Positions 31,018 through 42,900 of a DNA stretch of 64,000 bases are shown here, piece after piece. Position numbers and translations under genes: made by a program. The notes under the pieces were generated by a model. The model saw only the letters and a program-made list of their open reading frames with translations, was not told the DNA's origin and did no database searches. The stretch is from Stomoxys calcitrans (taxonomy: Eukaryota; Arthropoda; Insecta; Diptera; Muscidae). The stretch spans positions 156,093,441 to 156,157,440 of the forward strand of contig NC_081553.1 of NCBI RefSeq assembly GCF_963082655.1, read 5' to 3'. The number at the start of each line of letters is the position of its first letter. Position 1 is the first letter of the stretch.

Positions 31018-33539
31018 TATAGTGTTGCTGTTTGTCCTCACATATGTGTGTCGAATCTTGCCATTGCGCTAGGTCTTCCCCCCCCAAACAGATCCTCTCG
31101 TATCCGCAAATTGGCTAGTGAGTGGATGAGGGGTTATGATTTCATCTGGCAAGGTTGCCATTCACTTAGCCAAAGTGGCAAACTAATCCTATTTCCATTA
31201 GGGACCAAAATACAAATAGAGTCAGCACACATATGTTATATCGACGTTGGTACCGGGCAGTGGTACTTTGATGTTTCCTTCCGACTTAGCTCAGCCTGCG
31301 TAGGTCCTTGGGTTACCAAGCCAATATAAAACAACACAATAGAAATATTAATAGTACCACCTTCAACTATTCGTTCCTTGTAGCATGATATCGTCAGCGA
31401 AATATTCCGGTGGGAATCCAGGTGTCGTTGGATTCTCCTATTGCCCTCCCATGGATCACACGATTATGACCCCCTTTGGACCATCTACCAAAATCTACGA
31501 TAGCCCCCTAAAATGTAGTGGCGATAATCCTCCCTACCTTACCTCATCACAAATTTACCCCAAAATCATATTAAAGCAATTCACGTAAAATTTAATTTCA
31601 AGATGTACATGGATTTATTCATTTACCTAATTCACTCGTAAAAAAAAAAAATCCATAATTGGCTATTAATAACCGTAATACTTAAATATAGTTAGCGCTA
31701 TATACAGACTAATACTGAAAGTTCGTGAAAAGGGCAAAATTTTCGTTTTTTTCTTTTACGAAAAACCCAAAATGCTAGAAACCGACAAAAATAATAAAAA
31801 TCCCCAACTAGGTTCGAGCTCGATTCCTAATGGCAGGGGTCCACGTTTTATCTATAGAAATACTCTCACAAATATAGCAAATTTAACTTTGCCCTAACCA
31901 CTGCTTATTTATACTAATATTTCTTATGAACTATGAAGCACAACGGCGTATACGATAGTTATAGAAACATTCTTTAGAGAATTCAAGACTCTGTCTTTTT
32001 TTATAACTTATTTGATAGTGATTTAAATCTAGTGACACGACGAAAAACAAAAGTTCTCAAAACGTATAATTGATGGCGAAATTTTGGTATGATTCCACGT
32101 AATTTATGGTGACCAATAATAATATAAAGTCATGGGAATTAATTACAGATGAATATAATTTTGATTATTTTTTTGGGACATAAAGAAATTCAATTACATT
32201 TAAATAGATATATTTCCTTCGGGTTCACGAAAATTTATTGCATTCACAGAAAAAACCCAACGCGAATGTGAAAACAATCAAACAAATACATTCCGACCGT
32301 TTGCACTCGTTTCTTTATAAAAAAAGCGATATGTAAAATAATCGTGTATATATTCGCAGCCAAAGTGTCACAAAATTACCAAAAACTAGAATTTATTTAT
32401 GCCCGCACAGAAATTGTAAAAAAAGGATACGTATAAAGGAATGGTTTGGGAGGTGGAGGGTGACTAATACTAAGGTAAAGGTAGTTGGTTATAGGTGGTG
32501 TTTGTAGGCTGCAGTAGGAGGTGGGGTAAAGATTTCGATAATTCAGGTACCGTTACAAACGGAGCACACACAACCACGTGTGGTGATCACATTGGCTGTG
32601 GCCCTTTCAACGGTTTGTCGGTCTGCCTCTCCTTGGCTTATTTTCGGACTCACCAAATGTATTTCCTTTACCCTTGTTGCCATCAAATCTCACACTCGAA
32701 TGCAACTTCTCACTAATGCGTTTCCCTCCAAACGATTCATCGATGCACAGCAAATGATCTCACGAGCTCCTGAACGGCGTTCACAGGTGCTCCTGCCGAT
32801 CTCAGTGGCCTTGAATCAGAGTAATCTGCCCCTTCTGCCCACGTGCAAATATGTAAGACGTCCTCTATATGGCTGTGTTGGTGGTGGTGTTAGTGGAGTG
32901 ACGCAAACTTTGCCCCGTGTCGCTGGTGGCTCGGTGGAATATGTCCAAGAAGACGGATACGCCGATAAAACCGACCGTGTATGGAAAATACCCCCTGATA
33001 CACAGGTGGTCCACATAAAGCACACCAGAGTGCCTATCACCAATCCTCCACGAGGTAGATACACCCACCAACACAGTACCTAAAAATGGAAAATAACGAA
33101 GTAATTTAGAACTTCGTTTTCTGTCACCACCTGAGGCGTAAGGAAATCTTACCTTCTCCTTGTATACCAAGCGCCTATTACACAATTACAATCAATGTAA
33201 ATAATAATTTCGACGGCAGCACGATTTACCAAGTGCCGAAATGTGCTCTTGGGCTCTAAATATAATGTCTCATTAAAAATTGGACTTTCTGAGCGGCACG
33301 ATGTTAACGGAGTGAGTATCAAAAGGAAAAGAATAATTTACGAGAGCCTGACACCTGCGAAAGCTCGGTGGTGACCGTGATGCCACGTGGCGATGTAAAA
33401 AAAAAAAAAACCCTTTGACAGTTGAACAACCCTGTCTCCCGGTTCAAACTAAATGACTGCGCACTGAATAGCCGCGCACCGTGCCATGAATCGTAAATCA
33501 TGTCACCTGCCCACCGCAAGATCAAGGGATACCATTACA
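31018..33539 (-). repeat. 5' LTR (element sense) of the Gypsy-type element
   Basis: 2522 bp, the partner of 25130-27647. It would hold the promoter of the element; I cannot place TATA or polyadenylation signals with confidence. Confidence 0.95.
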
Positions 33540-33592
33540 GACAACACAAAACCAACTGTCATTCAGACTGGGGTCGTGGCATGACATATTTA

Positions 33593-33717
33593 CCAGATAG
33601 TTTACCGTAAACAGCTGAGGACAAATCATCCTTGCACTAATCACTGGTTTTGACAGAAAGTGCACTCAATATTTTGCCCCTACTTGTAAATGAATATATC
33701 TTGGGTCGTGGTTCATG
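33593..33717 (+). mobile_element. MITE family B, fragment (copy 2)
   Basis: It contains GATAGTTTACCGTAAACAGC, CACTAATCACTGGTTTTGAC and AAATGAATATATCTTGGGT, collinear with 12540-12775. The LTR element inserted just to its left. Confidence 0.6.
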
Positions 33718-34420
33718 CTTAAGCAGCCGACTACGTTCGGTAATTGCCGCTAGATGGCGCTTCTAGCGATATCAAGGCGCACGCGACATTTGTGTCCAGA
33801 ATTTTGACGTAATGGGAATTTTCGTTGTTGTTGGGCAAGTGAGCCAACTTTCTTAAATAAGTCAACCATGGACGCTAACTTTAATTTGATTCTACCATCT
33901 AGGCAAATTTATACAAGGTAAAGTCATTAGCCCAACAGCAACGAAACCAACTATATCCCTGTGCGAATGGTGGCGCAAATTTCCACTTGGCTGTCAAATT
34001 TCTTGACTCTTCCTAATTGACATTCTAGTTTTTGTTTGCATTATCATGTGTAGCATCCTCAAGATCAAAAGATTTATGATTATAAACGAGTAAATTATAA
34101 ATCCAAACAATAAAAATATGAAAAAAGAAACAAAATGTAAACAAATCCTTTAAAATCTAAACAAAGCATTTGACCATGGTGCATTAGTGCATCCTGGAAT
34201 TTGCATACAACTCTGGAATTCATCAGCTGGGCTAAAGACATAAATTTGCCTATTCTACTATGATTCAACCATGTTTGCGGGGGCAAAGAACGGAGAAAAA
34301 ATGGCAACTCTGGTTATGACGTTGCCCATGGCAAATTATTTGGTTAATAAATGCAACGCAGAATAGGACATACAAGCAATTTGGTTTTAAGTGAAATTGG
34401 CTTTACGAATAAAAGTGCAT
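33718..34420 (+). promoter_or_regulatory. Upstream region of the NATD1-like gene
   Basis: No transposon similarity is recognised here. It should contain the promoter and a 5'UTR exon ending at a donor-like GCAT/GTAAGAG at 34420/34421. A 51 bp intron would then run to the TTTTTTTGTTAG acceptor at 34471. No defined core promoter motif is evident. Confidence 0.35.
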
Positions 34421-34482
34421 GTAAGAGATTTTTTTATTTTTTTTGCACCAAATTGATTTTTTTTTTGTTAGGACGCAATATC

Positions 34483-34851
34483 ATGGCTGTTAGTATATTG
34501 AGTAGATTCAAGTGGACATCTTTTCGTTTATTGGGCTGTATCATAAATTCACCAGAAGTTTTTTGTAAACCAATTTCTGAACCTCATAATACAAATCAGC
34601 GGAGTTCGCGATCCATTTATTTGCATAAGATGAGACATTTTTGTAACAAAAGTGAAAGTTCTTTCACCGACTTCGCAAATTCAATACCAAAAGTAGAGCA
34701 TAATGCACACGATCAACGTTTTTTTGTTAATGTAAACGGAGTTGGATGTGCATACTTAGAATATGTCCGTGACGACAAGCTCATAAAACTTTTGCATACA
34801 GAAGTACCAACCTCACTGGGTGGAAGAGGAATTGGAAAACGATTAGCCAAG
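34483..34851 (+). CDS. NATD1-like GNAT N-acetyltransferase, first coding exon
   Basis: 123 codons from the ATG at 34483 to a phase-0 donor (AAG/GTCAGT). Residues 71-123 match the N-terminal part of the small GNAT-fold protein NATD1: FFVNVNGVGCAYLEYV, then LLHTEVPTSLGGRGIGKRLA, which includes the acetyl-CoA-binding R/Q-x-x-G-x-G/A turn (GGRGIG). Residues 1-50 are basic and hydroxyl-rich without acids at the start (MAVSILSRFKW), compatible with a mitochondrial presequence. I chose this ATG because a clear splice acceptor precedes it at 34471; an upstream ATG at 34351 would run through the putative mini-intron. The remaining exon or exons (the C-terminal third of the domain) are not found in this window, so the intron is long or the gene is broken. 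Substrate unknown. Confidence 0.8.
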
Positions 34852-34919
34852 GTCAGTTTTTGGACACGCAAAAAATAATCGCTTGCTACAGTTTGTGTTT
34901 TCTTAACTAAAACCTCAAA

Positions 34920-35134
34920 GGCCCTTACTATGTTTGCGTTTCAAACTGGAGAACCCATGTTTTTCACGATTACTTTTGTGAAACACTACAAAAATCTCAA
35001 TAATAACATCACTTTTATTAAAAGGTTATAAGTTGTGAAATGTCATACTGAATGAATTTAAGTTGTTTTGTTCCAAAATCTTTATTTTAAAAATATATGG
35101 ATTTCCTGCGCGAAAAGCGAACATAGTGCCCGCC
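34920..35134 (+). mobile_element. MITE family A, copy 4, in the NATD1-like intron
   Basis: Starts GGCCCTTACTATGTTTGCG, has CACGATTACTTTTGTGAAAC, and ends AAAAGCGAACATAGTGCCCGCC, an imperfect inverted pair. It lies 69 bp after the exon donor. Confidence 0.75.
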
Positions 35135-35714
35135 TTAAAAACGTTTAAAATTTAACAAATTTCCACTTTAAAATATTTACTACCCAATTTGTAATCAAAC
35201 ATTTTTCGAAAATTTCTCAGCTGGAGTGCAATTTTTTTTAAATCAACAATACCGTTTTCGATCATTACACAATGTCGCCAACCGAAACAAGGATACATTA
35301 AAGTAAGCTCCATACTATTTATACGAACAGGAGTGATGTACTTGAAAGTTTTAATAACCTATATACTAATAGTTCTCGCCAAATTTGATAGTCCAATTTA
35401 CTCTCGAGAGAAGCAGATTAGATTTTATTTTGCTCTGCATATTTTTGAATTTTTGTTGTCAAAAAGACTTAAAAAATCCAAATTTCGTGCAAATTGTTCG
35501 AAATTGTATCTGCTGCACATTTGTTTATTTTTCTGTCGTTTCCTTCCTACACAAGAAAATCACTTCTGTGTATACAAACATAACAAAACAAATCTATTGC
35601 TGCTGTGTATAAAACAATTACATTAAAATGTGGAAAATAAATGAGAAAGCATTTGAAGAAAAGTTTTTGGAATAACTCTGAACTCGAGATACGCTTTGAG
35701 CGGCAGTGGTGTTA
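35135..35714. other. AT-rich intronic or intergenic stretch
   Basis: Only short AT-rich frames; no domain or repeat that I recognise. Confidence 0.4.
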
Positions 35715-38665
35715 AATTAAAGACGCTTAAAAGCACAGAAGAGCGACTAAATACATATATCAATAAGGGAGGAAATGAGGTACTACTAGGGTGCGATGCG
35801 AACTCACCACATTTCGTGGGGTAGTACCAACATAGATATGTGGGGCCAAGCCCTGGCAGAATTCTTGAATACTAACGACCTAATAACTGAAAGGAAGCAA
35901 GAAGGAGGTCAGTATAGTTTTTGGTATCATAACCGGGCACCTAGGACTACGAGCTCACTTAAGTAAAATCGGTGCGGCAAGTGATAGCATGTGTAGGGCA
36001 TGCGGGAAAGATGATGAGACGTTGGAGCATTTCCTTTGGCATTGACCGGCTTTCGCGTCCAACAGATACCGGTACTTAGGTGGAGACACAATATTAGACA
36101 TGAACCAACTTATGGGAGTGGCATTGAAAACAATTAAGCATTTTGTAAATAGCACGGAATTCCTAACTTAAAATTTTCTTTTTAGAGGTTACTTTATAGT
36201 TTTTAGAGCGCACAACAAGCCGATTACAGGCTTAGGTGTATGTCCATAGTGGCATGGGGCGGATTAATATCTGCACCCTCTTTTAAACCTAACCCTAACC
36301 TAGCGACACTTAATATTGATAACACCACTACCTTTGTTAATAGTATTAGGGTGGAGGTTTTAGATGTGACAATATGTTCGGAAAATCTAATTGATGAGGT
36401 TCAAGATTGGAGGGTCTCCATGGAGCATTCCTTCTCAGGCCATCGCTACATTAGGTTTAGAATAGCTCGGCCAGCGCCGAATCCGATAAGCTTCCGTAAT
36501 AAGTTGAAAACCAACTGGCCAACATTCGGAAGACTACTCAGAAGAAGACATGAGCAAGACAATTTAGATTTTCCAAGCATATAAGACATTGACAATGTCA
36601 ACAGGATAACGACTGCACTAGTGGAGACTTTCGAAGATAGTTGTCCTCTTCGCGAAAGGAAATCATCCCAATAAAAACCCTGGATGACCGGGAACATTCG
36701 AAAAGAGGTCTGCAGACTTTTTAACACAGCACATCGTAAAAAATCGGAAGTATATTGGGATGTGTATTACACACGGCTCAAGGAATACAATTAGACTACC
36801 AGAGCGGCAAAACGTGTCTCTTGGAAGCTTTTCTGTCATCAGGTCGATAGCGTTAATGACGCTGCCAAGATGAAATAGTTTCTCTCAAAAACCCATGTCT
36901 AAACTGAAACGTTAGGAGACGACATGAGAGAGAGCAGAAACAACGGAGGCCACATTGAGGCTTTTGGTGAAAACGCATTTTCCACAGGATACGACGGGAC
37001 TCACGGAGACACCAGAATTTATGGTCATGGAAGCCTTGAGAAGCTTCAAACCATTTAAGTCACCCGGACATGATGGAATATTTTCAGCGTTTCTACAAAA
37101 GGAGGCCGACTATCTGGCGCCTCATCTGGCAACTATTTTCACAGCGTGCCTAGGACTTGCATATACTCCGAAAGCCTGGCAGGAGGCAAGGGTGGTGTTT
37201 ATACCCAAGCCCGGCAAGGCAATTTATGCGACATCAAAGGTCTACAGGCCTATAAGCCTTACGCCCTTTCTACTCAAAACCATGGAACGCATTGTAGATA
37301 CCATGATTAAGAGTAGCGAACTGCTAAAATACAAATAGCATTCCCATATCAAGGTAAAGTCGGTGTAGACTGTCCTGCACGAGGTTGTGCATAAAATAGA
37401 GGAATCTTTCGATGCCACGACTTACACATTGGCGGTTTGCATTGACATCGAGGGGGCGTTTAACAATATGCAGACGGACATATTGATCCAATCTTTAGAG
37501 CAGTACCGGGTGGACCCGGTGCTTAGAGATTAGATAAACCATATGCTGAGAAACAGGTGAATAAATTGTAAGTTCCATGACATATATATAAGGGATAAAG
37601 TGACACAAAACACGCCACAGGAGGCATTTTATCGCCACTCTTATGAGTGACCACCATAAATGACCTATTAGGGATGCCGTCTTCTACGCAGACGTTGTAA
37701 TAAAACTTCTAAGGGGTAAGGATACGAACCAGCTATGCAGAAGGGCCGAATGGGTCTTGCATATGGCATATGACTGGGCTAGACCCAGAGGTCTCAATGT
37801 TACCACAGAGAAGACTGAAATATGCCTGTTCACGAGGGGGACGAAGGTTGGCCAATTTGACGCACCACGTTTCCTCAACGAAACGATTTCGATATCTGAC
37901 AAAGTGAAATACTTAATAGTGATCTTGGATAGGAAACTTAATTGGAAGTGTCATATTCAGGAGCGTACTGAGAAGGCTCACAGATGTTGGGCACTATGTA
38001 GACGGGCCGTAGGATCGAAATAGGTCCTTAATACATACTTACGCTTCAGTAATTTGGTGGACTGCTATGGAGAAAAAGTGCATCGTTAGGACCATACAAC
38101 AAGTTCAGAGAACATGTCGTTTTAGCATAGGCGGAGCGATGAGGACCACGCCCACTAGGGCTGTGGAGACCATTCTAGATATCCAACCCATTGACATATT
38201 AAATGTGAGCCAGCCACCGGTTCTATGAGACTTAAGGCGATGGGAGAATGAATTGAGGAGGTAAGCAACTTATACCATCGTGGAATAATCGAGGCAACGA
38301 TAGGAAACCTGGAAGGCGACGATAGGAAAGAAGGGAAGAGGTTTCCGATCGGATACCTGGGACGACACTTGAGGTCGAGTGCGAGGCACTGCACAGTATT
38401 GCCGTCTGGAAGATCATGTTACACGGATGGATCGAAGCTAGGGGAATCTATCCTATCTATCTGTTTTAGACTGCCTGACCATAATACGGTCCTGCAGGCA
38501 GAGATCCGGACGATCACGGAATGCGTGAGGTGGTGTGGTACTTATGCGAGGACATTGAGTGTGAACATCTTTACGGACAGTAAACAACCAGGACGGTAAG
38601 GCCACGAACAGTCTTGCAGTGTAAGAAGGAAACTAACGCCTTCTTTGAGAATGGCACAATCCATA
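35715..38665 (+). mobile_element. LOA-like LINE, decayed copy 3
   Basis: Endonuclease start (LLGCDANSPHF near 35780) is split by a nested LOA 3' fragment, then continues (SGHRYIRFRIA near 36437, linker to 36730). RT follows (37020-38020 in several frames, with FIPKPGKAIYATS and a mutated palm box around 37685 reading YADV), then RNase H (SCYTDGSKLGES near 38415, FTDSK near 38570). It fades out near 38665 without its own 3'UTR. Many stops and deletions. Confidence 0.78.
35885..36298 (+). mobile_element. LOA-like 3' fragment nested in the endonuclease of copy 3
   Basis: It starts in the C-terminal domain (AGGAAGCAAGAAGGAGGTCA), passes through CRACGK and the shared 3'UTR, and ends near CCTAACCTAGC. 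The interrupted host reads AACGACCTAATA before it and ACACTTAATATTGATAAC after it, which joins cleanly by comparison with 19560-19600 inverted. No convincing target duplication is visible. Confidence 0.75.
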
Positions 38666-38669
38666 CAAT

Positions 38670-39938
38670 GTTTGTGTGTCCTGCTACTCTAAGCATGGCC
38701 TTATATTTATGACGTTTAATGCCGAAACTCCCAAGCAACAGCAACGAACTCAATACCACAACTTCCAGAAAATTAACCATTTTCCTCTTGAGCGCGAATT
38801 ACTGAAAATTGATTGGAACTTAATCTATTATATGCTGTCATCTGATTACCAACTTAATTTCATAAATGAAAAATTACTACACCTTTTAAATTGTGTGCCT
38901 CATTTTGTCACAAAAACAAAAACAGGACAATTAAAGATTTGAAAAACCAAAGAGACATTGTATACTGTCATTGGAAGAGATATAAAACGGAACGCTACAC
39001 AATGAATTTCGAGCTTTACGCAATGAAGTAAAGAAAACTATACAAAGAGCTAAATCCTATTATTTTGCTATCAAGTTCCTGAAGGCAACTGCTTCGAGAA
39101 GCAAATGGAAAGCTATATGTGAAATTGGTGTCGGAGTAACACCTCGAGCTAAAACAAACGGGACTCAAAGTTTTCGTGATATTACAAATTTTGAATTTTC
39201 TTGCGTCCAGCCAAATGATGTATACCAAAGCTGCATGTGTATAAAACCAAACGCAATTGGACTGGATAATCTACACCTAACATTTATTAAATCTACGCTA
39301 TCTTACATTCTGCAATACATCACACATATCTTCAACTCATTATTAACGACCACCAAATTCCCGCCTGCATTGAAACGCCCAAAAGTGATACCAGTTCCTA
39401 AATCCAAAACCGTAAACGATTACCGTCCTATATCGATCCTACCTTTTCATTCAAAGGCTTTTGAGAAAATTATAAATAACCAGACATGCGAAGATAGTGC
39501 CTATCCCTAAGTCTAAAACTGGATACGATTATCGCCTAATTTCTATCTTGCCATTTCTTTCCAAGGGTTTTGATCGCATTCTTCACAAACAAATGCACGG
39601 ATATATAGATAAGCATTGCTTACTCTCGGACAAGCATTCAGGCTTTAAAGAAAATCATAGATGTGTTACATCTTTGATAGATGTCATGGATGACCTAAGA
39701 TCTAGCATTGATGAAGGACTTGCAGCCTGTTAGGTACTACTAATGTGTTGACCACTATATTCTCTGCCTAAAATTAAAAAAACTGTCTTTCCCAACACAG
39801 CTATCGAACTACCTACGAGATAGAACTCAATCAGTAATAATTGGTACATCCAGGCAAAGCATATTTTGTGAGTTTCCAGTTCTCATCGGAGACCAGCAAA
39901 TTGACCAAGTTTAACATGGAAGGATCACTTCATCGCAA
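38670..39938 (+). mobile_element. CR1/Jockey-like LINE relic, left part
   Basis: Post-endonuclease linker (about 38740-39130) and RT finger region: SYILQYITHIFNSLLTTTKF, VIPVPKSKTVNDYRPISILP. A second, diverged version of the same block (PIPKSKTGYDYRLISILPFL, 39497-39733) follows immediately, so this segment of RT is duplicated. The relic resumes after copy B at 43534. It belongs to the same broad group as the LINE at 57717-59942. The catalytic YADD region is missing. Confidence 0.7.
39927..39938. repeat. Target-site duplication (left) of LINE copy B
   Basis: ACTTCATCGCAA, repeated at 43522-43533. Three bases (CAA) could instead belong to the element, giving 9-12 bp. Confidence 0.85.
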
Positions 39939-42900
39939 TCTCATGGCAGCCGGTTGTACGCACCGGATTGACCCGATGGAATCTTCATCGGCAAGGGCTG
40001 CCGCCTCAGTGTACGTGTTCCTCTTTTTTCGCCATGGGAGAGGCACATCCCGGAGTGCCTTCTCCGTATGCTTTTGGTCCGTGCCGGGATTGAAAAGAAC
40101 CCCGGACCCTGGTTCTGTTCCGTTTGCCAGAACCGCCTTCATCATCGGTCAGTGTCGGTGAGGTGTAACAGGTGCTTGGAGTGGGTACATTTCCGTTCTT
40201 GCTCTGGCCTAACTTCGCTACGGGAGTATAGTCATACTGGCTATGTCGCTAGGTGCTGTGCGAACATAGCCAGCAGTGGGTCACAAGCGTCGCCGTCGTC
40301 GCCTTCGGCGTCCTCGTCGTCGGACTATGTGACCCCCCCGACCTTTCCCGTACGGCAATTTATGCAAAGACAGCACCCTAGCCCTACTATTGCCAGGCCA
40401 GTGTCGGGAAATGTATCGTTCCTGCAGTTAAACTGCAATGGACTGCGAGGCAAGATTGATGAGATTGTAGATTTTATGAGTCGGAAGAGCATATCGGTCG
40501 CAGCGATCCAAGAGACAAAGCTGACTAACACCTGCAGCTTGCACAGTTGTCACGGCTACAATGTGCTACGTAAGGATCGCTCAAGGAATGGAGGTGGGGG
40601 ATTGGCCTTCGTTATACACCATTCCGTGCAGTATAGACCTATCTCGCCTGCGCTTGACGCTAGTGACCCATACATGGAATGTATGGGGGTAGCAGTCAGG
40701 TCTGGTACTGCCGAGATAGAGATATACAACGTGTATATACCGCCGGTTGGCAGCTGTGTCCCGATTAATGGCCAGGCCTACAGCCCCGACATAAGTGGGT
40801 TGCTATCTGGCCATAGTCGTCTGGTTCTGGGGGATTTCAATGCACATCACTCGTCATGGCATTCTCCCCTAGGCAACGACCAGCGTGGCATAGCTTTGGC
40901 AGAGCAGATAGATAGCTCCACGTTTTGCACGGTGAATGAGGATGCCCCCACTAGGATTACGAGGAGGTGCAGCAGCTCGCCAGACATCTCAATCGCATCC
41001 CCTGATCTCCTGAGTGACGTATCCTGGCAAGCCGTCATCTCTTTGGGGTCAGACCATCTCCCCATAATCCTCACCATCGACCGACCACCCGACTTCATAA
41101 CCTCTGAGCGCCGAACGTTCATCAACTACAAGATGGCCAATTGGACTGGCTTCAGAGAGTATACCAATCGCCGCTTCAATGAACTGCCACCCCCCTCTGA
41201 TGTGCTTGTGGCCGAGAGGAAATTCCGAGACATCATCAACGCAGCAGCCGCTCGCTTTATACCAGCCGGTCGAATACCGCAAGTGCGACCCAATTTCCCG
41301 GCGCAAGCAGTGGTACTCGCAGACGAGCGTGATGGGATTCGTGCTATGGACCCCGCTAACCCCAGAATCAGCGAGCTGAATCTGGAAATAAACAGGGTAG
41401 TCAACGAACATAAGCGGAATTTGTGGCTGGAACACTTGGAGCAATGTAACTTAGGCACCGGTGCAGGCAAATTGTGGGCCACTGTTAAGTCTCTCTCGAA
41501 CCCCGGTAGACGGGACGACAGCACCTCAGTCACTTTTGGCGAGTTAACCGTGACTGATCCGAAGAGATGCGCCAGGTTGTTCAACCGTCAATTTATCGTG
41601 CATCCCGAGAGAGACAGGGCAAGGAGGAGAGCCATTCGCCGTATTCGTGGTCTCCGAGCCGATGAACAGCCATCACAATTTACCGTGGGCGAAGTTACGA
41701 ATGTCATCCGTGGCGCCAAATCTTCCAAGGCGTTGGGCCCCGACGGAATCTCTACATTGATGCTGAAGAATCTGGATTTACCTGGAGTTGAGTACCTTAC
41801 CACTGTCCTTAACCTGTCATTGAACACTCTTATAGTTCCCGATGTCTGGAAAATGGGCAGAGTGATCCCGCTACTGAAGCCTGGTAAAGACCCGAGTTTG
41901 GGGGAGTCGTACAGACCGATCTCCCTTCTCTCACCAGTGGCTAAGACGCTTGAGGCATTACTCCTCCCGAGCCTCGTAGGAGAATTTCCATTCGCCGAGC
42001 ATCAACACGGATTTCGGAGACTGCACAGCACAACAACAGCTTTGCATGCCATCACCACACACATTTGCCGTGGCTTCAATCAACCCAGGCCATGTGATAG
42101 GACGGTCCTCGTGGCATTGGACCTATCGAAGGCATTCGACACGGTCAGCCATGCCAAATTATTTGAGGACATCGCCAACACGTCCCTCCAGCCAGGCCTT
42201 AAACGTTGGGTCGCGAATTATCTGTGTGGCCGCCAGTCATTTGTGGAATTTAGGGATAAGAAGTCAAAACACCGTAGAGTGAAACAGGGAGTTCCCCAAG
42301 GCGGGGTGATATCTCCGGCTCTGTTTAACCTCTACCTATCCTCCATCCCACCTCCTCCAGACGGCATAGAGATCGTATCATATGCGGACGACTGTACGAT
42401 CTTGGCATCAGGCCCCCCACCCATTGATGACATCTGCGATAGGTTGAACGTCTACCTCAACAAGCTTGCCTCATATTTCGCTGCAAGAAATCTGAAGATA
42501 TCCGCCACCAAATCTTCAGCCACACTGTTCACTACAAATACGCGTGAGGTGAATTCTGAGCTGACTGTGATGGTCGATGGAGAATTGATTCCGACCATCA
42601 AGTGTCCCAAAATACTTGGCGTCACATTTGACAGCTCCTACACTTTCTCCCCACATGCCACAGCAATCTGCAATAAAGTCAAAAGTAGAAACAAGGTCCT
42701 CAAGTCACTCGCTGGCAGCACTTGGGGTGCAGACAAAGAAACCTTGTTGACCACGTACAAAGCAATCGGCCGGTCTGTGGTAAGTTATGCAGCGCCAGTG
42801 TGGTCACGTCAGCTTTGTGACACGCAGTGGAATAATATTCAGATCTGTCAGAATGCCGCCCTCCGAACTGCGACGGGCTGCCTCCTTAGTTCTCATGTGG

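Larger units (their letters stand above)
25130..33539 (-). mobile_element. Gypsy-type LTR retrotransposon with 2.5 kb LTRs, internally deleted
   Basis: Two almost identical direct repeats (25130-27647, 31018-33539) flank a 3370 bp interior. A 4 bp duplication GACA lies on both sides (25126-25129, 33540-33543). In element sense (minus strand) the LTR starts TGTAATGG and ends CACTATA. A tRNA-Lys-type primer site follows the 5' LTR (31015-31003). One long frame encodes Gag joined to RNase H and integrase, lacking protease and the RT catalytic core. No envelope gene is present. The LTRs differ only by two A-run lengths in what I compared, which means a very recent insertion. Very long LTRs recall the Ulysses/Osvaldo group, but that lineage is not established here. 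Confidence 0.95.

Noticed and set aside
25130..33539. Endogenous retrovirus with envelope gene
   Set aside because: After integrase the frame ends and only about 150 bp remain before the LTR; no envelope-like sequence is present.
35333..35626. Overlapping small frames as a possible missing acetyltransferase exon
   Set aside because: AT-rich, Lys/Phe/Leu-biased and without the expected C-terminal GNAT residues.
40068..40070. Conserved start codon of the family 1 LINE
   Set aside because: Copies D and E carry ACG at this codon, so the ATG may be private to copy B.
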